DNA from: Pseudomonas sp. SJZ079
Lineage (GTDB): Bacteria; Pseudomonadota; Gammaproteobacteria; Pseudomonadales; Pseudomonadaceae
DNA length: 64,000 nucleotides
Assembly (NCBI RefSeq): GCF_007993865.1
Contig: NZ_VIUH01000013.1
Location: 62,001-126,000, forward strand
Direction of reading: 5' to 3'
Shown here piece after piece: positions 26,620 to 35,821 of this stretch. The notes beneath the pieces are model-generated. The model was not told where the DNA came from. It saw only the letters and a program-made list of their open reading frames with translations, and searched no databases. How positions within the stretch are numbered: the first letter of the stretch is position 1; every line of letters begins with the position of its first letter. The translations under genes were made by a program, and so were the position numbers.

Positions 26620-26646
26620 GCCCTTTATGCAAAGGGCGTAATTATA
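26620..26646 (-). promoter_or_regulatory. -10 box and RBS-sequestering hairpin of the TrmH-family gene
   Basis: On the minus strand, TATAAT (26646-26641) is followed by GCCCTTT-GCAT-AAAGGGC (26637-26620), a perfect seven-base hairpin whose 3' arm is the AAAGGG ribosome site, eight bases before the GTG start. Transcription is predicted to begin near 26634, so the mRNA would open with this hairpin. No clear -35 is visible. Confidence 0.55.
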
Positions 26647-26667
26647 CGGCGTGTGGCCGGCGGCGGC

Positions 26668-27039
26668 TTATTCTTTGCTTTTCAACAGTGCGGCAAGGTC
26701 GGCGAACGCCTTGTGGGTCGATTTAGGCCCTTGCTGACTGGCGGTCGAGCCTTCGCTGAAGTACTGCTGGTCGGTGTAGCGCGAATGTTCGTTGTCGTGA
26801 CAGAACAGGCACAACAGCTCCCAATTGGAGCCATCTTGCGGGTTGTTGTCATGATTGTGGTCGCGGTGATGCACGGTCAGCTCGCTCAGGCGTTTGCCGG
26901 AAAACTCGCGGGCACAACGTCCGCAGACATGCGGGTACATCTTCAGCGCTTTGTCCCGGTAACCTTCTTCACGGCTGCGCTGAGCCTCGGCGAGGATGCG
27001 GTCGAGCTTGGCGGTGGGCGATGCTTTGTCTGAACTCAT
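26668..27039 (-). CDS. yajD: YajD-family HNH nuclease
   Basis: A 123-residue HNH protein. It has the zinc pair CGRC, then LTVHHRDHNHDNNPQDGSNW and LCLFCHDNEH, the classical HNH/zinc arrangement of YajD. The biological target is unknown. It lies 55 bases upstream of the TrmH-family gene on the same strand. Confidence 0.87.
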   Translation of the reverse strand: MSSDKASPTAKLDRILAEAQRSREEGYRDKALKMYPHVCGRCAREFSGKRLSELTVHHRDHNHDNNPQDGSNWELLCLFCHDNEHSRYTDQQYFSEGSTASQQGPKSTHKAFADLAALLKSKE

Positions 27040-27069
27040 GAGGGTGTCCGTAGTTGGCTGCAGGTGCTT

Positions 27070-27212
27070 AGCAGGCCGTTGAAAAACTACTGCGCTCAGC
27101 TATGCAGCGGTGAAATCAGGCTCTAACTGCTTATTTACAGCTCGTAAACTCCACTTTTCGCCTGATTTCGCCTTGCCTAGCCGTCGCTCGCTGCATTTTT
27201 TAACGACCTGTT
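27070..27212. repeat. MITE-like element with terminal inverted repeats, 143 bp
   Basis: The ends AGCAGGCCGTTGAAAAA (27070-27086) and, inverted, AACAGGTCGTTAAAAAA (27212-27196) match at 14 of 17 positions. Nested inside are GAAATCAGG / CCTGATTTC (27112-27120, 27161-27169) and TTTAC / GTAAA (27134-27138, 27144-27148), so the whole element can fold into one long hairpin. It carries no gene. One end recurs at 32245. Confidence 0.8.
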
Positions 27213-27315
27213 ATGGTTAGTTTAGTCCTGCCGGCGGTCGGCGAGAACAGCTGGCGGGCACTTATCGCCTGGCGTGCGGCCCAATGCCAGAGAGTCTCGC
27301 TGATGGAGGTGGACG

Positions 27316-27651
27316 ATGCGCTGGCCCAGAACAGGGCTACTGTGCCTGAGCATGGTGTGCAGCGCGGTGGTGCATGCGCAGAACGATCGACTGCCTACGC
27401 CCTATGATCGTCCGGCTGGCGCGCCCGGTACGGCGACGCCACAACCCTTCCAGGTGCCGCAGCCGCGTCATGTACCGAGCGTTGCACCGAACAATCCGCC
27501 GCTGCTCAACCGCGATGGTGATCGCAGCGGTCTCGCCCCCAGCCTGCCCAGCGGCACCCTGGCCCCGTCAGATAGCGAGCTGCCGCTGTTGCAGCAGCAA
27601 TTGCGGCGTAATAGCCAGGGCAGGAAACCGCCGAGCAAGGGTGCCGACTGA
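27316..27651 (+). CDS. Proline-rich exported small protein
   Basis: A 111-residue protein with a signal peptide (MRWPRTGLLCLSMVCSAVVHA, about 21 residues) and a low-complexity, Pro/Gln/Arg-rich mature part, for example PTPYDRPAGAPGTATPQPFQ. No domain is recognised; the mature protein is probably disordered in the periplasm. GGAGG lies upstream of the ATG. Probably a single gene. Confidence 0.6.
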   Translation: MRWPRTGLLCLSMVCSAVVHAQNDRLPTPYDRPAGAPGTATPQPFQVPQPRHVPSVAPNNPPLLNRDGDRSGLAPSLPSGTLAPSDSELPLLQQQLRRNSQGRKPPSKGAD

Positions 27652-27693
27652 GTGCCATTGCTCATGGGTTGCCAGCCGCAGTGACCGCTCCGC

Positions 27694-28167
27694 CTAGAGC
27701 TGCTGCTCGACCAGTTGGCCATCGACCATGCGCAGGCGTTTGGACATGGCCACGGCGATGGCGCGGATCAGCTTGGCGGCGGACTTCGGTGCCTCCTGCA
27801 GCATCTTGTCCAGCGAGTCCTTAGCCAGCACCAGCAAGGTGCAGTCGCTGACCGCAAGGCAGCTGGCCGAGCGTCTTTCGCCATCCAGTACCGCCATTTC
27901 ACCGAAGGCGCGGCCCTTGTGCAGCTTGGCGAGTTCGACCTGTTCGCCACTGGAGTTGGTCTTGCGGACCGACACCGCGCCGAAATGAATAATGCACATG
28001 AAGCTGCCTGCATCACCTTCATTGCAGATGATTGCATCCGGCTTGAACTGGCTGATGTTGAAATAGCTCGCCACGCTCAGCACTTCGCTTGGCGAAAGGC
28101 TATTGAACAGGCCACAGTCCAGGAGCATGTCGCGGATTTCGTCGATCAAGTAAGAACTGTCTGGCAT
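27694..28167 (-). CDS. Stand-alone cyclic-nucleotide-binding domain protein
   Basis: A 157-residue protein that is essentially one cNMP-binding beta-roll, with the phosphate-binding cassette FGEMAVLDGERRSAS and preceding VSVRKTN strand. The helix-turn-helix of CRP is absent. It may sense cAMP or c-di-GMP, or be a regulatory module for another protein. The neighbours do not point to a partner. Confidence 0.8.
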   Translation of the reverse strand: MPDSSYLIDEIRDMLLDCGLFNSLSPSEVLSVASYFNISQFKPDAIICNEGDAGSFMCIIHFGAVSVRKTNSSGEQVELAKLHKGRAFGEMAVLDGERRSASCLAVSDCTLLVLAKDSLDKMLQEAPKSAAKLIRAIAVAMSKRLRMVDGQLVEQQL

Positions 28168-28285
28168 CGGTCTTCTGCTTGGCGGTTAGAGGTGAGCGGG
28201 TCCGAGTATGACCTGACTCAGTAGCTTCGGGCTTGCCGACGGTCACACATTAGCGGCTGTGAGCGTGCGCCGAATAAAGTCACCG

Positions 28286-30331
28286 TTAGTTTAGCCTGAG
28301 TACCTTGAGCAGAAAGGCGTATTCCAAGGCCACATCCTTCAACGCCTGGTAGCGCCCACTCATGCCGCCATGGCCGGCGCCAAGGTCGGTTTTCAGTAGC
28401 AGCAGGTTGTCGTCGGTCTTGTTGGCGCGCAGTTTGGCCACCCATTTGGCCGCCTCCCAGTACTGCACACGACTGTCGTTGTAGCCAGCGACAGCGAGCA
28501 GTGCCGGATACGCCTGAGCCCTGACGTTCTCGTAGGGGGCGTAGCCTTTGATTCGCTGGTACACCTCAGGCTCATGCGGGTCGCCCCATTCGTCGTACTC
28601 GGTCACGGTCAGGGGCAACTCGGGGTTCTGCATGGTGTTAAGCACGTCGACGAACGGCACTTCGGCCACGGCCGCGGCGAACAGCTCCGGGCGCAGATTG
28701 AGCACCGCGCCGATCAGCAGGCCGCCGGCGCTACCGCCGCTGATCGCCAGTTGGTTTGGCGTGGTGTAACCACCAGCGATCAGGTGTTCGGCGCAGGCGA
28801 TAAAGTCGTTGAAGCTGTTGGCCTTGTGCTGCAGTTTGCCGGCACGGTACCAGGCTTCACCCAGTTCGCCACCGCCGCGGACATGGGCGATGGCGAAGAC
28901 GAAGCCGCGATCGAGCAGGCTCAGACGCGCGTGGGAAAACCAGGGGTCCAGGCTTTCGCCGTAGGCACCATAGCCATAGAGATAAAGTGGTGCCGGCTGA
29001 CCGAGTACGTCACGCTTGGCCACCAGGCTGATGGGCACCTGGGTGCCGTCCGCTGCAATCGCCCATAGACGTTGGCTGACATAGGCATCGGCGTCGAATG
29101 CACCCTCCACAGGCGTTTCCTTGAGCACTCGTTGTGCGCCGTCAGCCAGGGTCAGTTGGCGGATCTGGGTCGGGCGGTTGAGCGCCTCGTAGCGCAGGCG
29201 AATTTCCTTGCTGTCGAACTCCAGGCTGTCTTGCACGTACAGGCTGTAGGCGGCATCCGGAAGCTGCACCCGGTAGTTTGCTTGCCCCTGGGCGCGCACC
29301 TCGATGATCGGCAGGCCACCTTCGCGCAGGCTGAGGGTCAGCGCGCTGTCATTCAGGCTGACGCCTTCGAGCATGACTCGATCGTTATGCGCCAGCAGTT
29401 CGCACCAGTGTTCGCGAGTCGGTGTCTGTTGGCTGTCGCTGCTCTCATTGACAAAGAACAGGGCGAAGTTGATCCCGCTTTGATTGCTGCGAATCAACCA
29501 GGCCCAGTCACCGTCGAGTTTGCCGTGATCGACATAGTATTCGTGACCTTCTTCACGCGGCGCCAGACAGCGGAAGGCGCCATTCGGCGTGTCGGCATCG
29601 AGCACCCAGACCTCGCTGGTGGTTTTGCTGCTCAGCAGAAGGACCAGCTGGCGCTCGGAACTGGCGCGATAGCAGTTGAGGAAGAAGCGGCCGTCGGCTT
29701 CATGGAACACCTGCTCGGCGGAGTCAGTGCCGAGGCGGTGGCGATGCAGCATGTGTGGGCGGTGGGTATCGTCCAGCTCGCCGAAGAACAGCGTCTGACT
29801 GTCGTTGGCCCAGGTCATGCTGCCGTCACAGTCGCTGAAGGGCAGCTGAGTGACGCTGTCGCTGGCCAGTTCTTTGACGAACAGCTGGTAGGTCTCGTCG
29901 CCACTGGTGTCCAGGCTATAGGCCAGGCGCTGATGGTCCGGACTGATGCTGAAGGTTCCGAGCGAGAGAAAGCCTTCGCCGGCCAGGAGGTTCGGGTCGA
30001 GGAGCAACTGTTCGGCGTCTTCATCGACGCAGAGCGAGCCATCGAGCGGGCGTGGGCAACGGTAGTGCCGCGGGTATTCGTCGCCGGCGGTGGTGCGTTG
30101 GTAATACAGGTAGGGTCCCCACGGCGAGGGCAACGATAGATCGGTCTCGCGGATGCGGCCCTTGATTTCCTGGAACAGCGTTTCACGCAGCTCGCGCTGA
30201 TCGGCCAGCTGCGCGTCGAGATAGGCGTTTTCTGCCTGGAGATGCTCGAGTACCTCCTGGCTATCGCGATTTTCCAGCCAGCGATAAGGGTCGCTGCCGT
30301 TCTCGGTGCGGGCGGTGGGGGCGTGCGGCAT
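28286..30331 (-). CDS. ptrB: Oligopeptidase B (S9A serine peptidase)
   Basis: A 681-residue prolyl-oligopeptidase-family enzyme: a seven-bladed beta-propeller (about 60-400), then an alpha/beta-hydrolase domain with GGSAGGLL (catalytic Ser), the Asp in YNDSRVQYWE and His in GAGHGG. It cleaves small peptides after basic residues in the cytoplasm. Length agrees with the family. GGAG precedes ATG 30331. It is divergent from the small membrane-protein gene at 30442. Confidence 0.92.
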   Translation of the reverse strand: MPHAPTARTENGSDPYRWLENRDSQEVLEHLQAENAYLDAQLADQRELRETLFQEIKGRIRETDLSLPSPWGPYLYYQRTTAGDEYPRHYRCPRPLDGSLCVDEDAEQLLLDPNLLAGEGFLSLGTFSISPDHQRLAYSLDTSGDETYQLFVKELASDSVTQLPFSDCDGSMTWANDSQTLFFGELDDTHRPHMLHRHRLGTDSAEQVFHEADGRFFLNCYRASSERQLVLLLSSKTTSEVWVLDADTPNGAFRCLAPREEGHEYYVDHGKLDGDWAWLIRSNQSGINFALFFVNESSDSQQTPTREHWCELLAHNDRVMLEGVSLNDSALTLSLREGGLPIIEVRAQGQANYRVQLPDAAYSLYVQDSLEFDSKEIRLRYEALNRPTQIRQLTLADGAQRVLKETPVEGAFDADAYVSQRLWAIAADGTQVPISLVAKRDVLGQPAPLYLYGYGAYGESLDPWFSHARLSLLDRGFVFAIAHVRGGGELGEAWYRAGKLQHKANSFNDFIACAEHLIAGGYTTPNQLAISGGSAGGLLIGAVLNLRPELFAAAVAEVPFVDVLNTMQNPELPLTVTEYDEWGDPHEPEVYQRIKGYAPYENVRAQAYPALLAVAGYNDSRVQYWEAAKWVAKLRANKTDDNLLLLKTDLGAGHGGMSGRYQALKDVALEYAFLLKVLRLN

Positions 30332-30441
30332 GCGACAACTCCAGTGCGGGGCGGACGACAGCGGGGGAGCCGGGTCGGCGAAAAACCGCTATCATAAGCC
30401 CCACTTCGTAAGCCCCGCCATGCCAGGAATTCATCAGCTTT

Positions 30442-30918
30442 ATGATCGAGAGCGACTATCTACTCGCCTGGGCCGCCTATGCCGTTGCGGCCTTGGGTTG
30501 CCTGTTAGTTTGGTTGCGCTTGACCAGCTGGATGTGGCGTTACCTGCGCGAGCCCTTGCGTGTGCTGGTGGCGGTGCTGTTGTTCACTCCGACCATTGTC
30601 GATCCGGCCAAGGAACTGTTCGCTCCGGCGATTGCCATTACCGCCCTGGATCTATTGTTCAAGGTGGGCAATAACGCCTGGCGTGCCGTGGCCGACCTGG
30701 CCATGTACGGCATGATCGCCTTCGCCCTGTACCTGCTGTTCGTGGCCATCCGCTGGCCAGTGGAGCGCTGGTGGAAGAGCCGGCAAGGTGAGGCGCCTGA
30801 AGCGGATGATGACGCACCGACCCTGCGCGAGATGATGCAGCGCGACACGGGTGATTTCGCCGAGGCAGGTTACCAGTCACGTGGCGAGCGCCGTTTGCGC
30901 GTCGAACCGCGACTCTAA
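30442..30918 (+). CDS. Small polytopic membrane protein of unknown function
   Basis: A 158-residue protein with four hydrophobic segments (about 8-28, 40-52, 60-75, 85-105) and a charged, acidic C-terminal tail (EAPEADDDAPTLREMMQRD). No known domain. It is followed by a HIT-family gene on the same strand and may be cotranscribed. The start is not certain because the upstream ribosome site is distant. Confidence 0.65.
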   Translation: MIESDYLLAWAAYAVAALGCLLVWLRLTSWMWRYLREPLRVLVAVLLFTPTIVDPAKELFAPAIAITALDLLFKVGNNAWRAVADLAMYGMIAFALYLLFVAIRWPVERWWKSRQGEAPEADDDAPTLREMMQRDTGDFAEAGYQSRGERRLRVEPRL

Positions 30919-31023
30919 ACAAGGCGCAGGACGTGGCCGGGCAATCACCCGGGTCGGCGCAGCCGCTACTTGCGCCCAATCGTATAGGCGTTCAGCATGA
31001 GCTTTTCCGCGCCAGGAGGGCTT

Positions 31024-31470
31024 ATGGACTGTGTGTTTTGTGCGATTAGCGCCGGTCGCTTACCGGCGCACCGTGTCTACGAAGATGAGCACTTCATCGT
31101 TCTGCTGGATATCTTCCCCATGCGCCCGGCCCATGTACTGATCGTCAGTCGTGAACATGCCCCCTTGCTCAACAACTTATCCAGCAACGCCCGTGATTGT
31201 CTGCTGATGCTCAGTCAGCGAGTGAGTGCGGCGTTGCGTGCCTCGGGGTATGGTCGCGAAGGGATCAATCTGTTGATCAATGACGGCCCGGCCGCTAATC
31301 AACATGTGCCGCACCTGCATCTGCACCTTATTCCACGGTACTCGGGTGACCTACCCCAGTTGATCTGGCGCCTGCTCTCGCGGTTTTTACCTCTGGGCCG
31401 TAAACGCCTTGAGGCGCGCTTGCAGTTGCAAGCCGAACAGTTACGTAGCGTCCTAGCCGGAGTGATGTAG
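31024..31470 (+). CDS. HIT-family nucleotide hydrolase
   Basis: A 148-residue histidine-triad protein: [20 protein letters not shown] at the N-terminus and the triad [15 protein letters not shown] proteins hydrolyse nucleoside phosphoramidates or dinucleoside polyphosphates. ATG 31024 is chosen for the AGGAGGG just upstream; the in-frame ATG at 30997 would add nine residues without a ribosome site. It is three bases from the glutamine amidotransferase, so the two are cotranscribed. Confidence 0.9.
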   Translation: MDCVFCAISAGRLPAHRVYEDEHFIVLLDIFPMRPAHVLIVSREHAPLLNNLSSNARDCLLMLSQRVSAALRASGYGREGINLLINDGPAANQHVPHLHLHLIPRYSGDLPQLIWRLLSRFLPLGRKRLEARLQLQAEQLRSVLAGVM

Positions 31471-31472
31471 AC

Positions 31473-32246
31473 ATGTGCGAATTACTTGGCATGAGTGCCA
31501 ATGTACCCACCGATATTGTCTTCAGCTTTACCGGACTGGTGCAGCGCGGCGGCCTGACTGGCCCGCATCGCGATGGTTGGGGGATTGGCTTCTATGAAGG
31601 CCGTGGTCTGCGCGTGTTCCAGGACCCGCGAGCGAGCAGCGAGTCGGAAGTGGCGCAGTTGGTACGGCGTTACCCGATCAAGAGCGAAGTAGTGATCGGT
31701 CATATTCGTCAGGCTAATGTCGGCCGCGTGTGCTTGGCCAACACTCACCCGTTCGTGCGGGAAATGTGGGGGCGTAATTGGTGTTTTGCGCACAACGGTC
31801 AGTTGGCTGATTTTCGCCCGGCGCTTGGTTTCTACCGGCCGATAGGCGATACCGACAGCGAAGCGGCTTTCTGTGATCTGCTCAATCGCCTGCGCACGGC
31901 GTTTCCCGAGCCCGTGCCGATTGAGATGATGTTACCGAGCTTGATCAATAGCTGTGCGGAGTACCGCAAGCAGGGCGTGTTCAACTGTCTGCTCAGTGAT
32001 GGCGACTGGCTATTTAGCTTCTGTTCAACCAAGCTGGCGCACATCACGCGGCGCGCACCATTTGGTCCGGCACAGTTGAAAGACGCCGATATGCGGGTGG
32101 ATTTCCAGGCCGAGACCACGCCCAATGACGTAGTGACGGTACTGGTGACTGAGCCGTTGACTGACAATGAACACTGGAATCTGTATCAGCCAGGCGAATG
32201 GCGCCTGTGGCGCAGTGGCGAGTGCGTGGTGCATGGTCAGGTCTAG
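31473..32246 (+). CDS. yafJ: Class II glutamine amidotransferase, YafJ-like
   Basis: A 257-residue Ntn-type amidotransferase. The nucleophile is C2 (MCELLGMSA), followed by [14 protein letters not shown], then [19 protein letters not shown] and GDTDSE, all GATase_2 elements. The acceptor of the ammonia is unknown. The gene's stop codon TAG forms the first bases of a MITE-like repeat end at 32245. Confidence 0.88.
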   Translation: MCELLGMSANVPTDIVFSFTGLVQRGGLTGPHRDGWGIGFYEGRGLRVFQDPRASSESEVAQLVRRYPIKSEVVIGHIRQANVGRVCLANTHPFVREMWGRNWCFAHNGQLADFRPALGFYRPIGDTDSEAAFCDLLNRLRTAFPEPVPIEMMLPSLINSCAEYRKQGVFNCLLSDGDWLFSFCSTKLAHITRRAPFGPAQLKDADMRVDFQAETTPNDVVTVLVTEPLTDNEHWNLYQPGEWRLWRSGECVVHGQV

Positions 32247-32272
32247 CAGGCCGTTGAAAAATGTAGCGAGCG
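32245..32272. repeat. Solo end of the MITE-like element
   Basis: AGCAGGCCGTTGAAAAA (32245-32261) is identical to the left end at 27070-27086. The following ATG-TAGCGAGCG matches, with one difference, the reverse complement of the right end of that element. The rest of the element is not recognisable here. It overlaps the yafJ stop. Confidence 0.75.
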
Positions 32273-32385
32273 CATGTCTCGGCGTCGCGCTCATCCCACT
32301 AGCCGAATAGGTCACTCGAGCGCTGGAGATTAAATCGGCCAAGGAAAAATCAGGCATCCCGGCTGCTCCGGGTCTTGGGGGGGAA

Positions 32386-32910
32386 ATGTTTAGAAGCTAT
32401 CTACGTCTTGGACTGTTTGCCCTGGGTTTGTTAGTCGGGGTGCAGGTTCCAGGCTTTATCGACGACTATGCCAAGCGCGTCGAAGCGCACCAGTTGGAGT
32501 CCGAACGAGCGCTGACGGGGTTTCGTCAAACCGCCAAGCGCTTTTTCAAGGGTGATCTGGATGCACTGGTGGCGCATTACCGGGTCAGTGACGACTCGGT
32601 AATGCGCAGCGATGCGCAGAGCGTTGGCCTATTGGTCGAGCGCGGTCACTTCCTCGACGGTGAATTGCAGGCCATGCAAGGCCCTTGGTATGCCCAGGTC
32701 TGGCACCTGGCAACGGCGGCCGATTCCGAACTGCTGGAGGAGACTTACGTTGCCTACCGCTATCAAGTGCTGCTGGTGCCTGAAGCGATCGCCTGGGGGA
32801 TTGCCTGCGCCTTGCTGCTGGCCTGGTTGATCGAGTTGCTGCTGTTGGCGGTCGCTTGGGTTTTCGGCGCCGGGCAGGACACCCGGACACAGGCGCGGCA
32901 TTGGCGCTGA
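32386..32910 (+). CDS. DUF2937-family membrane protein
   Basis: A 174-residue protein: N-terminal helix (RLGLFALGLLVGVQVPGFIDDYAKR), a periplasmic alpha-helical section, and a C-terminal membrane helix with AWGIACALLLAWLIELLLLA. The layout and the VPGFIDDYAKRVEAH segment match DUF2937. Function unknown. Probably transcribed alone; it converges on the type I secretion operon. Confidence 0.8.
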   Translation: MFRSYLRLGLFALGLLVGVQVPGFIDDYAKRVEAHQLESERALTGFRQTAKRFFKGDLDALVAHYRVSDDSVMRSDAQSVGLLVERGHFLDGELQAMQGPWYAQVWHLATAADSELLEETYVAYRYQVLLVPEAIAWGIACALLLAWLIELLLLAVAWVFGAGQDTRTQARHWR

Positions 32911-33102
32911 TGGCTTCAAGTGTTCGAGGTCGAGGCCCCGTTATGGCGCTGCCGCTCCTCGCCATAGCCAACTATGACTCGTTGCTGTGTCTTGTCGCGG
33001 AACCTCAATAATCATCTGATCTTGAATTAACAGTTAACCAACTAACCGTATAGGCCACTAGTAGGTCTACTGGTGTGCCCGCGCTGGCCGCGTGGGGTAG
33101 CG

Positions 33103-34467
33103 TCAATAGGTTAAGACCAGTTCAGGGCCCAGATAGGCGTTGGCTTGGCTGATGTCATCGTCGCCAAGCAGACCCACGGCGGCCGACAGCTGCAAGCGTG
33201 CTAGTAAATAGCGCAGCTTGGCTTCCAGCAGGTCGCGGCGGGCGATAAACACCTGTTCCTCGGCATTGAGGATATCGACGTTGGTGCTGGAGCCCGCGAG
33301 GAAGCCTTTCTTCGCCGAGTCCTGAGCCCGCTCACTCGACATCACGGCATTTTCCAGGGCCTTGATGCGTGCCTCGCCGCTTTGCACACCACGAAACTGG
33401 CGGGCGGTAGACGAGAACACCTCCTCACGCGTGGCATTCAAGTCTTCGCTGGATTGATCGCGACTGGCCACCGCCTGGCGCACTCTGGCGCTGGTCGCAC
33501 CGCCGGCGAACAGCGGCATATTGAACTCCAGGCCAATCGAGGAATAGTGGTTCTGCTGGTTGATGGTCGAGATCGAATCACTCTGACTGTCGGTGTAACC
33601 CAGCACCAGGTCGAGGGTCGGCCAATGCCCGCCTTTGGCCCGGTTGACTTCTTCTTCGGCCACTCTTTGGCTGTAGTCTCGCGCCCGCAGTGCGGGATTA
33701 TTTGCCTGGGCCTTGTTCATCCATGTTTGCAAGTCGTTGGGATGCAGGGGCGGGGTGGGGAAGTCGCGGCGCAAGGTGGCGACATGTTGCGGCGTCTCTC
33801 CGAGCATTTCCTCCAGCAGGCGTAGCGCGATCAGCAGGTTGTCTTGCGCTTCGATCAGTTCGGCCTGGGCCAGGTCACGCCGCGCGACCGACTGATAGAC
33901 GTCGGTGATGGTGCCATCGCCGAGTTTGAAGCGGCGATCCGAAGCCGCTACTTGCTGCTCGAAGGCCTTCAGCTTGGCATTCGCCAAGTCGATGGTTTCA
34001 CGCGTCAGCAGTACATCGAAATAACGGTTGGCCAAGCGTACGGCGACGTTCTGCGTCTTGGCATCGAAGACGGCTTCGCTGTAATCGGCGCGCTGTTTAC
34101 CCTGACGATACTCGGCGAGCTTCTGTCGATTGAACAGCGGTTGACGCAGCTGCACCGCGAGGTTTTCCGAGTCGTAATCCAGGTCGCGCTCGACCGAGCC
34201 GCCGGGTAACCCAGTTTGCTCCTGGGTGCCGCTGACCTTGTTTTTACTGGCGCTGGCGTTGATCTGTGGCAGTAAGCCTGCCCGTCCCAGGGCGCGGTTT
34301 TCCAGGCCGGCATCGCGTTCGTGGACCGCAGAACGGTAGGTCGGCCCTTGCAGTTGCAGGGTTTCCCAGGCCTGCTGCAGGTCCAGAGCCGCTACCGGCA
34401 GACTGGCCAGGCCAGCCAGACACACGAGAACTAAACGGACCGGGATGCCATGACTTCTTGAGGTCAC
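33103..34467 (-). CDS. TolC-family outer-membrane channel of a type I secretion system
   Basis: A 454-residue outer-membrane factor with a signal peptide (to about residue 27, ending PVAA) and two tandem OEP coiled-coil repeats (about 70-250 and 260-430). AprF/PrtF-like sequence elements include NQNHYSSIGLEFNMPLFAGGATSARV. It is the last gene of a three-gene operon, three bases after the HlyD gene. The channel should bridge the outer membrane for substrate export. Confidence 0.9.
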   Translation of the reverse strand: MTSRSHGIPVRLVLVCLAGLASLPVAALDLQQAWETLQLQGPTYRSAVHERDAGLENRALGRAGLLPQINASASKNKVSGTQEQTGLPGGSVERDLDYDSENLAVQLRQPLFNRQKLAEYRQGKQRADYSEAVFDAKTQNVAVRLANRYFDVLLTRETIDLANAKLKAFEQQVAASDRRFKLGDGTITDVYQSVARRDLAQAELIEAQDNLLIALRLLEEMLGETPQHVATLRRDFPTPPLHPNDLQTWMNKAQANNPALRARDYSQRVAEEEVNRAKGGHWPTLDLVLGYTDSQSDSISTINQQNHYSSIGLEFNMPLFAGGATSARVRQAVASRDQSSEDLNATREEVFSSTARQFRGVQSGEARIKALENAVMSSERAQDSAKKGFLAGSSTNVDILNAEEQVFIARRDLLEAKLRYLLARLQLSAAVGLLGDDDISQANAYLGPELVLTY

Positions 34468-34470
34468 TGT

Positions 34471-35817
34471 TTATTGCTCCTTGAAGGCGTTGTCGACTCG
34501 GTCGAGCATCGGCTTCATCAGATAGCTCATCAGGTTGCGCTCACCGGTAATGATCGTCACCGTGGCCGGCATGCCGGCGCGAATGCGGTTGCTGCCGAGC
34601 TTGTCCATGCCTTCTGGCGTCACCTCGATCTGCGCGAGGTAGTAGGGCTGTTTGTTGCTCTCGTCGACCAGCCGGTCGGCCGAGATGGTCAACACTCGAC
34701 CGGGAATGCTCGGCGTTTGGGCATGGTTGAAGGCGGGGAAGGTGATGTTTACGGGCAGGCCCGGGGTCATCTTGTCGATGGCCTGTACCGGGATCTGGGC
34801 GTCTACCTGCAACGGTTCGTTGGCCGGCACCACATTCATGATCACCGAGCCGGCCTGGATTACGCCGCCGATGGTCGAGGCATTGAGGCCCAGTACGATG
34901 CCGTCGATGGGCGAGCGGATCACCGTATGGGTGACCTCGTAGTCAAGCGAGCGCAAACGGTCGGTGAGGGCAGAGGCTTCCTTCTGCGCATCGGTCAGTT
35001 GCGATTGCACCTCCTTCTGGAAGTTCTGTTCGAGCTGCAGGGTGCGCAGTTTCAACTCGGCAATCTGGTTACGCGCCCGCCCGATGTCGGCAATGTTCTG
35101 GGCCAAAGCAGCGTTAAGGTCGGCTGCGCTGCGCTCCAGTTCGAGCATGCGGTTGCGGGTCACATAGCCTTCAGCGGCGAGACTGCGCACGCCTTCGAGT
35201 TCCTCATTGAGAAACTTGATTTGCGCGCGTCGCGAGCCTTGCACTTGGCGAAGCCCTCTAATCTGCTCCTCGGCGCCGTGGATGTTTTCCTGCAGGATGC
35301 CGGCTTCGCCGATCAAGGCGTTACGCCGGGTGGTAAAGAGCCGTTGTTGCAGGGCAATCGCGGCTTGCAGGCGCGGGTCGTCGGCGAAACGGGCCAGCAG
35401 GTCGGGGTCGAAACTCACCTCGGTTAACCCGTCGCGCTCGGCCTGCAGGCGATTTTGTACGGTCCTCACCACGATGTACTGGGCGCTGACTACGCCTCGC
35501 TCGGCGATGGCTTGGGTCGGGTCCAGTTCGATCAGTGCCTGATTACGTTTAACCAGGTCGCCTTCGCGGACCAGGATGGACTCTACCGAGCCGCCCGTCA
35601 GATGCTGAATGATTTTGCGATTGTCGGTCACATTGACCGTGGCGTTGGCGACTATCCCAGCATCGAGGGGTGCGATAACAGCCCACAGGATGAACCCGCC
35701 AAAGCCCGCCAACACCAGCCACATGCCCCAGCGGCCAGGACGGCGGTCATCGACGTCTACTTCTTGCGCCGGGTTGGCCAGTTTTAAACTTTTGCTTTCG
35801 AACTGAAGATCCGACAT
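34471..35817 (-). CDS. HlyD-family membrane fusion protein (type I secretion)
   Basis: A 448-residue adaptor of the AprE/PrtE type: a short cytoplasmic tail, one membrane helix (about 31-50), the beta-barrel/lipoyl region (VNVTDNRKIIQHLTGGSVESILVREG), a long coiled coil (about 115-290) and the HlyD_3 C-terminal part. It joins the inner-membrane ABC exporter encoded immediately upstream to the TolC-like channel downstream. Spacing of three to four bases on both sides indicates one operon. Confidence 0.92.
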   Translation of the reverse strand: MSDLQFESKSLKLANPAQEVDVDDRRPGRWGMWLVLAGFGGFILWAVIAPLDAGIVANATVNVTDNRKIIQHLTGGSVESILVREGDLVKRNQALIELDPTQAIAERGVVSAQYIVVRTVQNRLQAERDGLTEVSFDPDLLARFADDPRLQAAIALQQRLFTTRRNALIGEAGILQENIHGAEEQIRGLRQVQGSRRAQIKFLNEELEGVRSLAAEGYVTRNRMLELERSAADLNAALAQNIADIGRARNQIAELKLRTLQLEQNFQKEVQSQLTDAQKEASALTDRLRSLDYEVTHTVIRSPIDGIVLGLNASTIGGVIQAGSVIMNVVPANEPLQVDAQIPVQAIDKMTPGLPVNITFPAFNHAQTPSIPGRVLTISADRLVDESNKQPYYLAQIEVTPEGMDKLGSNRIRAGMPATVTIITGERNLMSYLMKPMLDRVDNAFKEQ

Positions 35818-35821
35818 GGCT

